From Ramlibacter cellulosilyticus (GTDB taxonomy: Bacteria > Pseudomonadota > Gammaproteobacteria > Burkholderiales > Burkholderiaceae_C), in the NCBI RefSeq assembly GCF_014297465.1, contig NZ_JACORT010000010.1, forward strand, positions 1 to 64,000: a stretch of 64,000 bases of DNA, written 5' to 3'. Position 1 is the stretch's first letter; each line of letters begins with the position of its first letter. A program made the translations under genes and the position numbers. Shown here piece after piece: positions 15,228-23,497 of the stretch. Under the pieces are notes generated by a model. The model worked only from the letters and a program-made list of their open reading frames with translations, was not told the origin of the DNA and did not search any database.

Positions 15228-16169
15228 TCAACGCGCGATGCCCTGCGCCGCCTCGCGCAGCGCGTCGGCCAGGGCCGAGAGCGCTTCGCTGCCGGACGCG
15301 TCGCGCCGCGTGGTCAGGCCGACGTGCCGCTCCCAGACGTGCCCGCCCGTGGCCAGCGGCCGCAGCAGTCCCGCCTGCTGCTCCCAATGGATCATCTCCA
15401 GCGGCACGAAGCTGAGGAAGTCGCCGGCCAGGGCGAGCGATTTCATGAGCACCGCGGAGTCGGTTTCCACCGTGGCTTGCGGCGGCGCGACCCCGGCACG
15501 GGCGAACAGCTCGTCGAGCGCCTTGCGTTCCAGCTCCCAGCGGCGCGCCAGCACCCAGGGGTAGCGGGCGAGCTCCGCGGCGGACACGCTGCGCCGCGCG
15601 GCGAGCGGATGGTCCGTGCGGGCGATCACGCCGGCGCGGTCCACGTACAGCGTCTGGTGCCGCAGGTCCGGGTGCGCCGCGCTGTTCGGGATGGAGGACA
15701 GCGCGCAGGCGATCTGCCCGTGCCGCACCATCGGCATGAGGCGTTCGTTCAGGCCGTAGTCGACGCAGACGCGCAGCTCCGGATGGCTCTCGCGCAGCAG
15801 CGCCAGCGCGCGTGGCAGCAGGCGCGTCGCCTCCGAGGGCCCGCAGCCGATCTGCAGCTCGCGGCTGCCCTGGCGCAGGCGCCCCACCCGCAGCCACGCG
15901 GCCTGCAGTTCCGCCTCCACGCGCTGGAAGTGTTCGAGCAGGGTTTCCGCATAGGCCGTGCCGGCCACGCCGTAGCGATGCCGCTCCAGCAGGGTGACGC
16001 CGAGGTCCGCCTCCAGGGACTTGATGCTGGAGCTCAGCGCGGGTTGCGACAAGCCGAGGATCTCGGCCGCTCCCGAGAGGCTGCCCGTGCCGACCGCGGC
16101 GCGCAGGTGCCGAAGGCGCCGGATGTCCAGCGTCTGCAGCTGCGCGTCGACGCGGGCGGCCCGAGGCAT
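15228..16169 (-). CDS. LysR-family transcriptional regulator
   Basis: A 313-residue LysR-type regulator. An N-terminal winged helix-turn-helix (about residues 16-75, with GSLSGAAEILGLSQPALSSSIKSLEADLGVTLLERHRYG) is followed by a LysR substrate-binding domain. It is transcribed away from the Rieske oxygenase/ABC importer operon across a 90-base gap, the classical layout for a regulator that senses a pathway substrate or intermediate. It probably controls that operon and itself. Since the AlkB-like gene lies 23 bases behind it on the same strand, readthrough into that gene is possible. Confidence 0.92.
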   Translation of the reverse strand: MPRAARVDAQLQTLDIRRLRHLRAAVGTGSLSGAAEILGLSQPALSSSIKSLEADLGVTLLERHRYGVAGTAYAETLLEHFQRVEAELQAAWLRVGRLRQGSRELQIGCGPSEATRLLPRALALLRESHPELRVCVDYGLNERLMPMVRHGQIACALSSIPNSAAHPDLRHQTLYVDRAGVIARTDHPLAARRSVSAAELARYPWVLARRWELERKALDELFARAGVAPPQATVETDSAVLMKSLALAGDFLSFVPLEMIHWEQQAGLLRPLATGGHVWERHVGLTTRRDASGSEALSALADALREAAQGIAR

Positions 16170-16259
16170 TCGCGGAATCTATGGCAATTCGACTGGCATG
16201 GATAGCTGGGAAAACGCCCGCTTCCTAGAATTTTTCCAGCCGCATCCCTGGAGCAAGCC
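16170..16259. promoter_or_regulatory. Divergent control region, LysR gene / oxygenase operon
   Basis: The 90 bases between the two divergent starts must hold both promoters and the LysR binding site. On the plus strand a TAGAAT -10-like hexamer lies at 16226-16231, giving a short leader, and GGAG at 16250-16253 precedes the ATG at 16260. No good -35 is visible, as expected for an activator-dependent promoter. The outer CTAT...ATAG around 16179-16205 is a weak candidate for the regulator's inverted repeat. Confidence 0.5.
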
Positions 16260-17549
16260 ATGGACCTCGCCCGCCTCGTCGAGCCGGACCGCGTACACCG
16301 CAGCGTGTACACGGACCAAGCCATCTTCGACGCCGAGATGGAGAAGATCTTCGAGCGCATCTGGATCTACTGCGGCCACGAGTCCCAGGTGAAGGCGCCC
16401 GGCGACTACTACGCCGTCACCATCGGCCGCCAGCCGATGCTGATGGTGCGGCAGCCCGATGGCGGGATCCAGGTCCTGTACAACCGCTGCCCGCACCGCG
16501 GCGTGCAGATCATCGGCAACCGCCAGGGCAACACCGGCAGCGCCCTGGTCTGCTCGTACCACGCCTGGAGCTTCCACCTCGATGGCAGCGTGCGCGCCAT
16601 CCCGCTCGCCCAGGGCTACGAGAACACGCGGCTCACGCGCGACAACCCCGACTGCGCCATGAAGCGCGCGGCCCGCGTGGACAGCTACCGCGGCTTCGTC
16701 TTCGCCAGCCTCGTGCCGGATGGGCCCACGCTGCGCGAGTTCCTCGGCGAAGCCCGCGTCGCGTTCGACGACATGTGCGACCGCTCGCCGGTCGGTGAAG
16801 TGGAGGTCGTCCCCATCTGCCATCGCGTCATCCAGCACTCGAACTGGAAGTTCTTCATGGAGAACCAGCTCGACGCGCTGCATCCGTCCGTCACGCACCA
16901 GTCCACCGGCATCGCCGCCGGGCGCGTGGAGCGCCGGCTGAAGTCGGACGGCGAGAACGTGCCGCTCTACTACCACTACCTCTCCGCCTTCGCCTCCAGC
17001 TTCGAGCAGTGGGACAAGGTGCAGACCATCAACTTCCCGCACGGCCACGGCATCCTGAAGGCCTACATGGGCCTGCGCCCCAACGACCCCGACACGCGCG
17101 AGCACGAGGCCTTGCTGGAACAGGCGTACGGCAAGGAGAAGATGGAGGAATACCTCTCGCGCAGCATCCACCACGTGCTGGTGTATCCCTATCTCTCCGT
17201 GCAGAGCCCGCTGCAGCAGTTGCGCTGCCTGCGGCCGATCGCGCCGGACAAGACGCTGTCGGAAATCTGGCACTTCCGCCTCAAGGGGGCGCCCGAAGCC
17301 ATCTACCGCCGCAGCCTCTGGTACTACAACCTCGTGAACTCGCCGGCGACCATGATCAACGCCGACGACCTGGAGAACTGGACCAAGGGCCAGCGCGGAC
17401 TGGAGTCGAAAGGGGGCGAGTGGGTGAGCTTCCACCGCTGGTACGGCGACGACCGCGAGGACAACGGCGTCACCTACTCCAACCACGGCACCTCGGAAGC
17501 CGTGATGCGCAACCAGTTCCGCGCCTGGTCGCAGTACATGACGTCCTGA
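16260..17549 (+). CDS. Aromatic ring-hydroxylating oxygenase, alpha subunit
   Basis: Catalytic subunit of a Rieske non-heme iron oxygenase, 429 residues. Rieske [2Fe-2S] ligands are Cys77-X-His79 and Cys98-X2-His101. The mononuclear iron site is His208 and His213 in DALHPSVTH with bridging Asp205, and Asp369 or Asp370 as the third ligand. These positions match those of naphthalene dioxygenase closely. It would dihydroxylate or monohydroxylate an aromatic ring, most plausibly a ring carboxylate given the importer downstream, but substrate cannot be read from sequence. It is first in a seven-gene operon. No ferredoxin or reductase gene follows, so electrons must come from components encoded elsewhere. 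Confidence 0.95.
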   Translation: MDLARLVEPDRVHRSVYTDQAIFDAEMEKIFERIWIYCGHESQVKAPGDYYAVTIGRQPMLMVRQPDGGIQVLYNRCPHRGVQIIGNRQGNTGSALVCSYHAWSFHLDGSVRAIPLAQGYENTRLTRDNPDCAMKRAARVDSYRGFVFASLVPDGPTLREFLGEARVAFDDMCDRSPVGEVEVVPICHRVIQHSNWKFFMENQLDALHPSVTHQSTGIAAGRVERRLKSDGENVPLYYHYLSAFASSFEQWDKVQTINFPHGHGILKAYMGLRPNDPDTREHEALLEQAYGKEKMEEYLSRSIHHVLVYPYLSVQSPLQQLRCLRPIAPDKTLSEIWHFRLKGAPEAIYRRSLWYYNLVNSPATMINADDLENWTKGQRGLESKGGEWVSFHRWYGDDREDNGVTYSNHGTSEAVMRNQFRAWSQYMTS

Positions 17550-17560
17550 AGGAGGCCGCG

Positions 17561-18241
17561 ATGGACAGCAAGCCAACCGTCATCCCCAGCGCCGGGCCCG
17601 ACTTCGAGCACCTGCTCGCGCAGGACGTGGTGATCGAAGCGGGTTCCCAGGCGTCCACCGGCGCGCAATCCGTGGCGCCGGACCATTCGCCGCGTGCGCC
17701 GCAGCTTGGCGTGGGCGCGCCGCTGCGCCTGGGCCAGGCCACGCCCGCGGCGCCCTTGCTCGCCGAAGGCGGCCTGCAGCGGGAGGTGGAGCAGTTCCTC
17801 TACCGGCAGGCCGAACTGCTGGATGGCAAGCACTGGCAGGCCTTCATCGACCTCTTCGACGAGCAGGGCGTGTACTGGATGCCGGTCACGCCGGAACAGG
17901 TCGAGTGGGAAGGCTCGCCCTCGATCTTTGCCGAGGACCGGCGGATGATGGAGATCCGCAAGGGCCGCGTGAACCACCCCAACGCCTGGTCGCAGGCGCC
18001 GGACTGGGAGACCAGCCACCTCGTGAGCCACGTCATGCTCGAATCCGCGGGCGACGAGATCGTGGTGCGCTCGCGCTTCCACATGATGGAGCTGCGCCGC
18101 GACGAGATCCGCCACTTCGGCGGGCGCTACCGCCACACCCTCGTGCGCGATGCACAGGGGCAATTGCGCATCCGCCTGCAGCGCGTGGACCTGTTCAACG
18201 GCCAGGCGCCCTACGACTACGTCCTGCAGGTCTGGGTTTGA
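17561..18241 (+). CDS. Aromatic ring-hydroxylating oxygenase, beta subunit
   Basis: The 226-residue small subunit that packs with the alpha subunit in an alpha3beta3 assembly. The conserved cone-fold domain starts near residue 68 (LQREVEQFLYRQAELLDGKHW) and runs to the end (FNGQAPYDYVLQVWV). The first 66 residues are an extra, low-complexity, alanine/proline-rich extension absent from usual beta subunits of 160-190 residues. The start is supported by AAGGAGG at 17549-17555, just upstream of the ATG. The gene begins 11 bases after the alpha stop. If translation instead began inside the extension, no equally good ribosome-binding site is seen. Confidence 0.92.
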   Translation: MDSKPTVIPSAGPDFEHLLAQDVVIEAGSQASTGAQSVAPDHSPRAPQLGVGAPLRLGQATPAAPLLAEGGLQREVEQFLYRQAELLDGKHWQAFIDLFDEQGVYWMPVTPEQVEWEGSPSIFAEDRRMMEIRKGRVNHPNAWSQAPDWETSHLVSHVMLESAGDEIVVRSRFHMMELRRDEIRHFGGRYRHTLVRDAQGQLRIRLQRVDLFNGQAPYDYVLQVWV

Positions 18242-18252
18242 AGGAGACGACC

Positions 18253-19422
18253 ATGGCCATGAAACTCGTCCTCGCCGCCCTGCTGGGACTGGCGGCCTCC
18301 GCGCATGCAGCGGACAAGGTGAAGGTGGGCTTCGTCAGTACCCTGTCCGGCCCCAACGCGGCGCTCGGCGTCGACATCCGCGACGGCTTCCAGCTCGCCG
18401 TGAAGCTGCATGGCGGCAAGCTGGGCGGCCTGCCCGTCGAAGTGCTGGTGAACGACGACCAGTTCAAGCCGGATGTCGGCCGGCAGCTGTTCGAGCGGCT
18501 GGTCAAGCGCGACAAGGTCGACTTCATGACCGGCGTGGTGTTCTCCAACATCATGCTGGCGGCGTTGCCGGAGGCGATCGACAACCAGGTGATCTACATC
18601 AGCCCGAACGCGGCGCCCTCCTCCATCGCGGGCAAGGACTGCAACCCGCTGTTCTTCGCGGCGAGCTGGCCCAACGACGCGTACCACGAGGCGGCCGGTG
18701 CCTTCGCCAACCAGCGGTCGCTGAAGAACGTGTACCTGCTCGCGCCCAACTACCAGGCGGGCAAGGATTCGCTGGCGGGCTTCAAGCGCACCTTCAAGGG
18801 CGAGATCGCCGGCGAGACCTACAGCCAGCTCGGCCAGCTCGATTACGCGGCCGAACTCGCGCAGATCCGCGCCGCCAGGCCGCAGGCCGTGTACGTGTTC
18901 CTGCCGGGCGGCATGGGCATCAACTTCATCAAGCAGTTCGTCGGCGCCGGCCTGAGCAAGGACACGATGCTGCTGCTGCCAGGCTTCAGCGCGGACCAGG
19001 ACATCATCAGCGCGGTGGGTGCGCCGATGGCGGGGCTGTTCAACACCGCGCACTGGTCGCCGGACCTGGACAACGCGGCGAACCGCAGGTTCGTCGCGGA
19101 GTTCCAGAAGGAATACAAGCGCCTGCCGACGCTGTACGCCTCGCAGGGCTACGACACGGCGCTGCTGATGGACGCCGCGGTGCGCGACGCCAAGGGCCGC
19201 GTGGAAGACCGGCAAGCGCTGCGCCAGGCGCTGAAGGCCGCGCGCTTCGAGTCGGTGCGGGGGGCGTTCAAGTTCAACACCAACCAGTATCCGGTGCAGA
19301 ACTACTACGTGCGCACCATCGGCAGCGACGGCAAGGGCGGGCTGGTGAACAAGTCCTTCAGCGACCCGATCCTGCGCGCGCACGGGGATGCGTACGTGCA
19401 GCAGTGCAACATGCCGAAGTGA
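18253..19422 (+). CDS. ABC transporter substrate-binding protein, Liv/aromatic acid type
   Basis: A 389-residue periplasmic binding protein with a signal peptide (cleavage near ASAHA-AD) and the two-lobed type I fold of the leucine/aromatic-acid binding family (DKVKVGFVSTLSGPNAALGVDIRDGFQLAV; KNVYLLAPNYQAGKDSLAGFKRTF). It delivers substrate to the permeases encoded directly downstream. Being coupled to a Rieske oxygenase, its ligand is probably the oxygenase substrate, such as an aromatic carboxylate, rather than an amino acid; that is inference. AAGGAG at 18241-18246 precedes the ATG; the gene starts 11 bases after the beta-subunit stop. Confidence 0.93.
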   Translation: MAMKLVLAALLGLAASAHAADKVKVGFVSTLSGPNAALGVDIRDGFQLAVKLHGGKLGGLPVEVLVNDDQFKPDVGRQLFERLVKRDKVDFMTGVVFSNIMLAALPEAIDNQVIYISPNAAPSSIAGKDCNPLFFAASWPNDAYHEAAGAFANQRSLKNVYLLAPNYQAGKDSLAGFKRTFKGEIAGETYSQLGQLDYAAELAQIRAARPQAVYVFLPGGMGINFIKQFVGAGLSKDTMLLLPGFSADQDIISAVGAPMAGLFNTAHWSPDLDNAANRRFVAEFQKEYKRLPTLYASQGYDTALLMDAAVRDAKGRVEDRQALRQALKAARFESVRGAFKFNTNQYPVQNYYVRTIGSDGKGGLVNKSFSDPILRAHGDAYVQQCNMPK

Positions 19423-20333
19423 CGCTCTTCATCGAGCAAGCCCTCAACGGCCTGCAATACGGCCTGATGCTGTTCCTGCTCGCGGCGGGACTGACGATCG
19501 TGTTCGGCGTGATGGACATGATCAACCTCGCCCATGGCTCGCTTTACATGATCGGCGCCTTCGTCGGAGCGTGGCTGGCGCCGCTCACCGGCTCCTTCTG
19601 GCTTGCGCTGGGCGGCGCGGTGGTGGTCACCGCCGCCGTCGCGGTGCTGATGGAAATCTCGCTGCTGCGCACGCTCTATGCCCGCGACCACCTCTCGCAG
19701 GTGCTGGCCACCTTCGCGCTGATCCTGATCCTCAACGACGCGGTGAAGATGGTGTTCGGCGCCGACCGGCCGCTGTCCGCGCCGGAGGCGCTCGCCGGGC
19801 CGGTGGCCCTGCCCGGGGGCCTGCAGTACCCGGCGTGGAGGCTGTTGATCATCGGGGTCGGCCTCGTGCTCGCCGTGCTCCTGTACCTGCTGGTGCAGCA
19901 GACGCGCATCGGCGCGCTCGTGCGGGCCGGTGCCTCGAACCGCCGCATGAGCGCCGCAATGGGCGTGGACGTGCCACGCCTCTTCACCGCGGTGTTCGGC
20001 TTCGGCGCGGCGCTGTGCGCGGTGGCCGGTTGCCTGCTCGGACCGCTGCTCGCGGTACAGGTCGGCATGGGCGAGAACATCCTCATTCCGGCTTTCGTCG
20101 TGGTGGTGATCGGCGGCGTCGGGTCCATCCGCGGCGCGCTGCTCGGCGCCCTGCTCGTCGGCGTCGTGGACACGCTGGGGCGCACGGTGCTGCAGCAGGG
20201 GCTGCGCGAGGTGCTGCCGCCCCAGTGGTCCAGCGCCGCCGGTCCGGCCCTGGCCTCGGTCGCGATGTACCTCCTGATGGCCGGCGTGCTCGCCTGGCGT
20301 CCGCAGGGGCTGTGGCCGGTGCGCGGCCGATGA
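19419..20333 (+). CDS. Branched-chain-type ABC transporter permease (LivH-like)
   Basis: A 304-residue integral membrane permease of the LivH class, with about eight hydrophobic helices. It opens with TLFIEQALNGLQYGLMLFLLAAGLTIVFGVMDMINLAHGS, the family hallmark, and carries the GASNRRMSAAMGVDV coupling loop that contacts the ATPase. The GTG start overlaps the stop of the binding-protein gene (GTGA, 19419-19422), so translation is coupled. Together with the next gene it forms the heterodimeric channel of the importer. Confidence 0.93.
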   Translation: MTLFIEQALNGLQYGLMLFLLAAGLTIVFGVMDMINLAHGSLYMIGAFVGAWLAPLTGSFWLALGGAVVVTAAVAVLMEISLLRTLYARDHLSQVLATFALILILNDAVKMVFGADRPLSAPEALAGPVALPGGLQYPAWRLLIIGVGLVLAVLLYLLVQQTRIGALVRAGASNRRMSAAMGVDVPRLFTAVFGFGAALCAVAGCLLGPLLAVQVGMGENILIPAFVVVVIGGVGSIRGALLGALLVGVVDTLGRTVLQQGLREVLPPQWSSAAGPALASVAMYLLMAGVLAWRPQGLWPVRGR

Positions 20334-21259
20334 GGGCGGGTGCGCTCGCCGCGGCCGCCGCGCTGCTCGTCGCCATGGCGCTGCCCTGGCTCCTGCGCGT
20401 GGCCGGCGCGGAGTTCTACCTGAGCCTCGCCAGCCGCGTCCTCGTCTACGCGATCGCGGCGACCAGCCTCAACCTGCTGCTCGGGTACGCCGGCATGGTC
20501 TCGCTGGGCCATGCTGCGTTCTTCGGCCTGGGAAGCTATGCGAGCGCCGTGCTGCTCGCCGAGGGACAGCAATCCGCGCTCTGGCACCTGCTCGCCACGC
20601 TGGCCGTGTGCGGCGTGGCGGCGCTGGTGATCGGCGCCATCTCGCTGCGCACGCGCGGCGTGTACTTCATCATGATCACGCTGGCGTTCGCGCAGATGCT
20701 GTTCTACCTCGCGAACTCCATCAAGGCCTGGGGCGGCGACGAAGGCCTGCGGCTGCGCGCGCGCGTGCTGCTGCCACTGGCGGGCGAGCTGCGGCAGCCG
20801 CTGGTGCTGTACTACCTGGCACTCGCCCTGCTGGTGCTATGCCTCGCGGCGCTGGCGCGTTTCGCCGGGTCGCGCGCGGGGCTGGCCGTGCGGGCACTGC
20901 GCGACGACGAGGTACGCGCCGAGGCGCTGGGCCTGCCCGTGTACCGGTGGAAGCTCGCGATCTTCGTCGTGGCCGGCCTCGTCGCGGGCCTGGCCGGCGC
21001 GCTCGCGGCCAACCTGCAGGGCTACGTCAGCCCCAACAACCTGCACTGGACGCAGTCCGGCACGCTGCTCGTGATGGTCATCCTCGGCGGCACGGGCAGC
21101 CTGTGGGGCGGCGCGGCCGGCGCCGTCGCCTTGCTGCTGCTGGAGGAAGTGCTGGCCGCGTACACCGGGTACTGGGCCTTCTGGACGGGATGGGTGCTGC
21201 TGGCCGTGGTGCTGTTCGCGCCGCGCGGTCTCGCCGGCCTGCTGGGGAAGCGGCGATGA
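20330..21259 (+). CDS. Branched-chain-type ABC transporter permease (LivM-like)
   Basis: A 309-residue membrane permease of the LivM class. Recognisable blocks are YAIAATSLNLLLGYAGMVSLGHAAFFGLGSYASAVL near residue 40 and the cytoplasmic coupling loop AVRALRDDEVRAEALGLPVYRWKLAIFVV. It partners the LivH-like permease encoded upstream. Start and stop codons overlap those of both neighbours by 4 bases (ATGA at 20330-20333 and 21256-21259). No ATPase domain is fused to it, unlike some LivM proteins. Confidence 0.93.
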   Translation: MRAGALAAAAALLVAMALPWLLRVAGAEFYLSLASRVLVYAIAATSLNLLLGYAGMVSLGHAAFFGLGSYASAVLLAEGQQSALWHLLATLAVCGVAALVIGAISLRTRGVYFIMITLAFAQMLFYLANSIKAWGGDEGLRLRARVLLPLAGELRQPLVLYYLALALLVLCLAALARFAGSRAGLAVRALRDDEVRAEALGLPVYRWKLAIFVVAGLVAGLAGALAANLQGYVSPNNLHWTQSGTLLVMVILGGTGSLWGGAAGAVALLLLEEVLAAYTGYWAFWTGWVLLAVVLFAPRGLAGLLGKRR

Positions 21260-21957
21260 ACCTGCTGGAGGTGCGCGGCCTGCGCAAGCGCTTCGGCGCA
21301 CTCGTCGCTACCGATGGTGTCGACCTCGACGTCGCGCCCGGCGAGATCCACGCGCTGATCGGCCCCAACGGCGCGGGCAAGACCACGCTGCTCGCGCAGC
21401 TGGCCGGCGAGCTGCGCAGCGACGCCGGATCGACTCGCTTCGATGGCCAGGACCTCCTGCGCCTGCCGATGCACGCGCGCGCACGCCGCGGGCTGGTGCG
21501 CTCGTTCCAGGTGACGCGCCTCTTCCGCAGCCTCACCGTGGGGGAGCACCTCGCCTTCGCGGCGCAAGCCAGCGGTGCGAGGGAACCGGCGCCCGGCCTG
21601 CTGGAGCGCGCGGGCCTGGCCGGACGCGCGCGCGACCCCGTCGACGCGCTGCCGCACGGAGAGCAGCGTGCGCTGGAAGTCGCGCTGGCCCTCGCGTGCG
21701 CGCCGCGCCTGCTGCTGCTGGACGAACCCATGGCGGGCCTCGGCGCGCAGGAATCGCTGGCCATGGGCGAACGCATCGCGGCGTTGCGCGGCACCTGCGC
21801 CGTCCTGTTGATCGAGCACGACGTCGAAGCCGTGTTCCGCCTCGCCGACCGCGTTTCCGTGCTCGTGGGCGGCGCGATCCTGGCGAGCGGTCCGCCGGCG
21901 CAGGTGCGCGCCGACCCCGGCGTGGTGGCGGCCTACCTCGGCGAGGCGGAAACATGA
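21256..21957 (+). CDS. ABC transporter ATPase, LivG-like
   Basis: A 233-residue ATPase subunit of the LivG class. Walker A is GPNGAGKTT (about 36-44), Walker B is LLLLDEPMAGLG and the switch His is in IEHDVEAVF. The signature helix reads LPHGEQRALEVALAL where family members usually have LSYGEQR or LSGGQ, so the Ser that contacts ATP is replaced by Pro. A LivF-type partner with an intact signature follows, so one ATP site of the heterodimer may be impaired. It overlaps both neighbours by 4 bases. Confidence 0.93.
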   Translation: MNLLEVRGLRKRFGALVATDGVDLDVAPGEIHALIGPNGAGKTTLLAQLAGELRSDAGSTRFDGQDLLRLPMHARARRGLVRSFQVTRLFRSLTVGEHLAFAAQASGAREPAPGLLERAGLAGRARDPVDALPHGEQRALEVALALACAPRLLLLDEPMAGLGAQESLAMGERIAALRGTCAVLLIEHDVEAVFRLADRVSVLVGGAILASGPPAQVRADPGVVAAYLGEAET

Positions 21958-22649
21958 CGGCCCTGCTCTCCGTCCGCGGGCTGGATGCGGGCTACGGCCG
22001 CAGCCAGGTGCTCTCCGGCGTGGACCTGGACGTGGCGCCCGGCGAGATCGTCGCACTGCTGGGACGCAACGGCATGGGCAAGACGACGCTGCTGCACGCC
22101 ATCCTGCAGCTGCTGCCGCCGTGGGCGGGCAGCGTGCAGTTCCTCGGCGAGCCGGTCACCGGGGTGCCTGCGCACCGGCTCGCGCGGCGCGGCATCGCGC
22201 TCGTGCCCGAGGGCCGGCAGGTCTTTCCCAACCTCACGGTGGAGGAGCACCTCACCGTCTTCGCGCGGCCGGGGCGCTGGACACCGCAGGCCTTGTACGA
22301 CCTGTTCCCCCGCCTCGCCGAGCGCCGCGGCCACCTCGGCGACCAGCTCTCCGGCGGCGAGCAGCAGATGCTCGCGATGGCACGCGCGCTGGCCACGAAC
22401 CCGCGCCTGCTGGTGCTGGACGAAGCCACGGAGGGCCTGGCGCCGCTGGTGCGCGAGGAGATCTGGCGCGTGCTCGCCGTGCTGCGCGCCGAAGGCCACG
22501 CGATGCTGGTCGTCGACAAGTACGTCCACCGCCTCGTCGGCCTCGCCGACCGCCACGTGGTTCTGGAGAAAGGCCGCGTCGCGTGGACGGGCACCTCGGC
22601 GGCCCTCTCCGCCGACCGCGGGCTGTGGAGCCGCTACCTGGGGCTGTAG
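21954..22649 (+). CDS. ABC transporter ATPase, LivF-like
   Basis: A 231-residue ATPase subunit of the LivF class and the last gene of the operon. It has Walker A GRNGMGKTT, the LivF-typical RRGIALVPEGRQVFPNLTVEEHL segment, an intact signature LSGGEQQMLAMARAL and Walker B LLVLDEATEGLAP. The usual switch region IEQ is VVDKYVHRLV here, so the switch His is not in the standard place. It starts within the stop of the LivG gene (ATGA, 21954-21957). With the four preceding genes it forms a complete importer. Confidence 0.93.
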   Translation: MTALLSVRGLDAGYGRSQVLSGVDLDVAPGEIVALLGRNGMGKTTLLHAILQLLPPWAGSVQFLGEPVTGVPAHRLARRGIALVPEGRQVFPNLTVEEHLTVFARPGRWTPQALYDLFPRLAERRGHLGDQLSGGEQQMLAMARALATNPRLLVLDEATEGLAPLVREEIWRVLAVLRAEGHAMLVVDKYVHRLVGLADRHVVLEKGRVAWTGTSAALSADRGLWSRYLGL

Positions 22650-22702
22650 CAAGCGGCCCACGGTGCCTCCCTCCGGCGGAGGGCGTCTGCGCGACCGCTG
22701 CC

Positions 22703-22708
22703 TAGAAT
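22703..22708 (+). promoter_or_regulatory. -10-like TAGAAT directly before the yiiX-like gene
   Basis: TAGAAT ends six bases before the ATG at 22715, which would put the transcript start at or next to the start codon (leaderless mRNA). No ribosome-binding site is present between them. No clear -35 is seen. Confidence 0.4.
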
Positions 22709-22714
22709 CGCCCG

Positions 22715-23494
22715 ATGCTCATCCGTCGCCGCGCCCTCGCTGCCGCCCCCCTGGCCCTGCTCGCCGGCTGCGCCACGCGCTTCGCCACCGAAGACGCAGC
22801 GGGACTCCCGCGCCTGCAGGTGCAGAACCCCGGGCTGCAGCCGCCGCGCGATGCACTCACCATCGGCGCGGAGACACTGGCGCCCGGCGACATCCTGCTC
22901 TCCTCGGCCAACGCGATGACCTCCCTGGGCATCCGCCTGGCGACGCTGTCGCCGGTGAGCCATGCGGCGCTGTACATCGGCAACGGGCACGTGGCCGAAG
23001 CCGTGGGCGAAGGCATCCGCCAGCGGCCCATGCCCGCATTCCTGGAGGAGGAAGCGACGGTCGTGGCCTTCCGCCATCCCGGAGTGCAGGCGGACCACGT
23101 GGAGAAGATGCGCGCCTTCGTGCCGAAGACGCTCGGCGAGAAGTACAACTACGTCGGCGTGCTGCTGCAGGCGCCCTTCTCCATCGAGCGCCGCCTGTGC
23201 GAGCTCCCGCTCACGCCTTCGCTCCTGCGCGAAGTCTGCCTGCAAGGCATGGGTGCGATGCAGGTGGGCCTGGGCCGCACCGACCGCTTCTTCTGCTCGC
23301 AGTTCGTGCTGGAGGCCTACCGGCGGGCCGGCCTGCCGCTCACGCAGGCCGACCCGCGCCTCGTCAGCCCGGCGGACCTGCTGCACATGCGCGAAGGCGA
23401 CGTGCCGTCGCTGCGCAGCGAGCAGGTCCTGCAGGTCGTGGGCTACCTGAAGCTCGCGCCGGCACCGGAGCCGGACCTGCGCGCTCCGGCGTGA
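22715..23494 (+). CDS. YiiX/DUF830-type permuted papain-fold lipoprotein
   Basis: A 259-residue predicted lipoprotein (lipobox LLAGC, Cys19). It matches the permuted NlpC/P60-like cysteine hydrolases of the YiiX/YaeF (DUF830) group: APGDILLSS near residue 57, His83 in VSHAALYIGNGH, and the catalytic Cys194 in RFFCSQFVLEAYRRAGLPL. In permuted members the His comes before the Cys, as here. Such enzymes are thought to cleave amide or ester bonds in cell-wall or lipid substrates; the substrate is unknown. The gene follows the importer operon after 65 bases and is convergent with the small lipoprotein gene, 3 bases away. Confidence 0.8.
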   Translation: MLIRRRALAAAPLALLAGCATRFATEDAAGLPRLQVQNPGLQPPRDALTIGAETLAPGDILLSSANAMTSLGIRLATLSPVSHAALYIGNGHVAEAVGEGIRQRPMPAFLEEEATVVAFRHPGVQADHVEKMRAFVPKTLGEKYNYVGVLLQAPFSIERRLCELPLTPSLLREVCLQGMGAMQVGLGRTDRFFCSQFVLEAYRRAGLPLTQADPRLVSPADLLHMREGDVPSLRSEQVLQVVGYLKLAPAPEPDLRAPA

Positions 23495-23497
23495 CGA

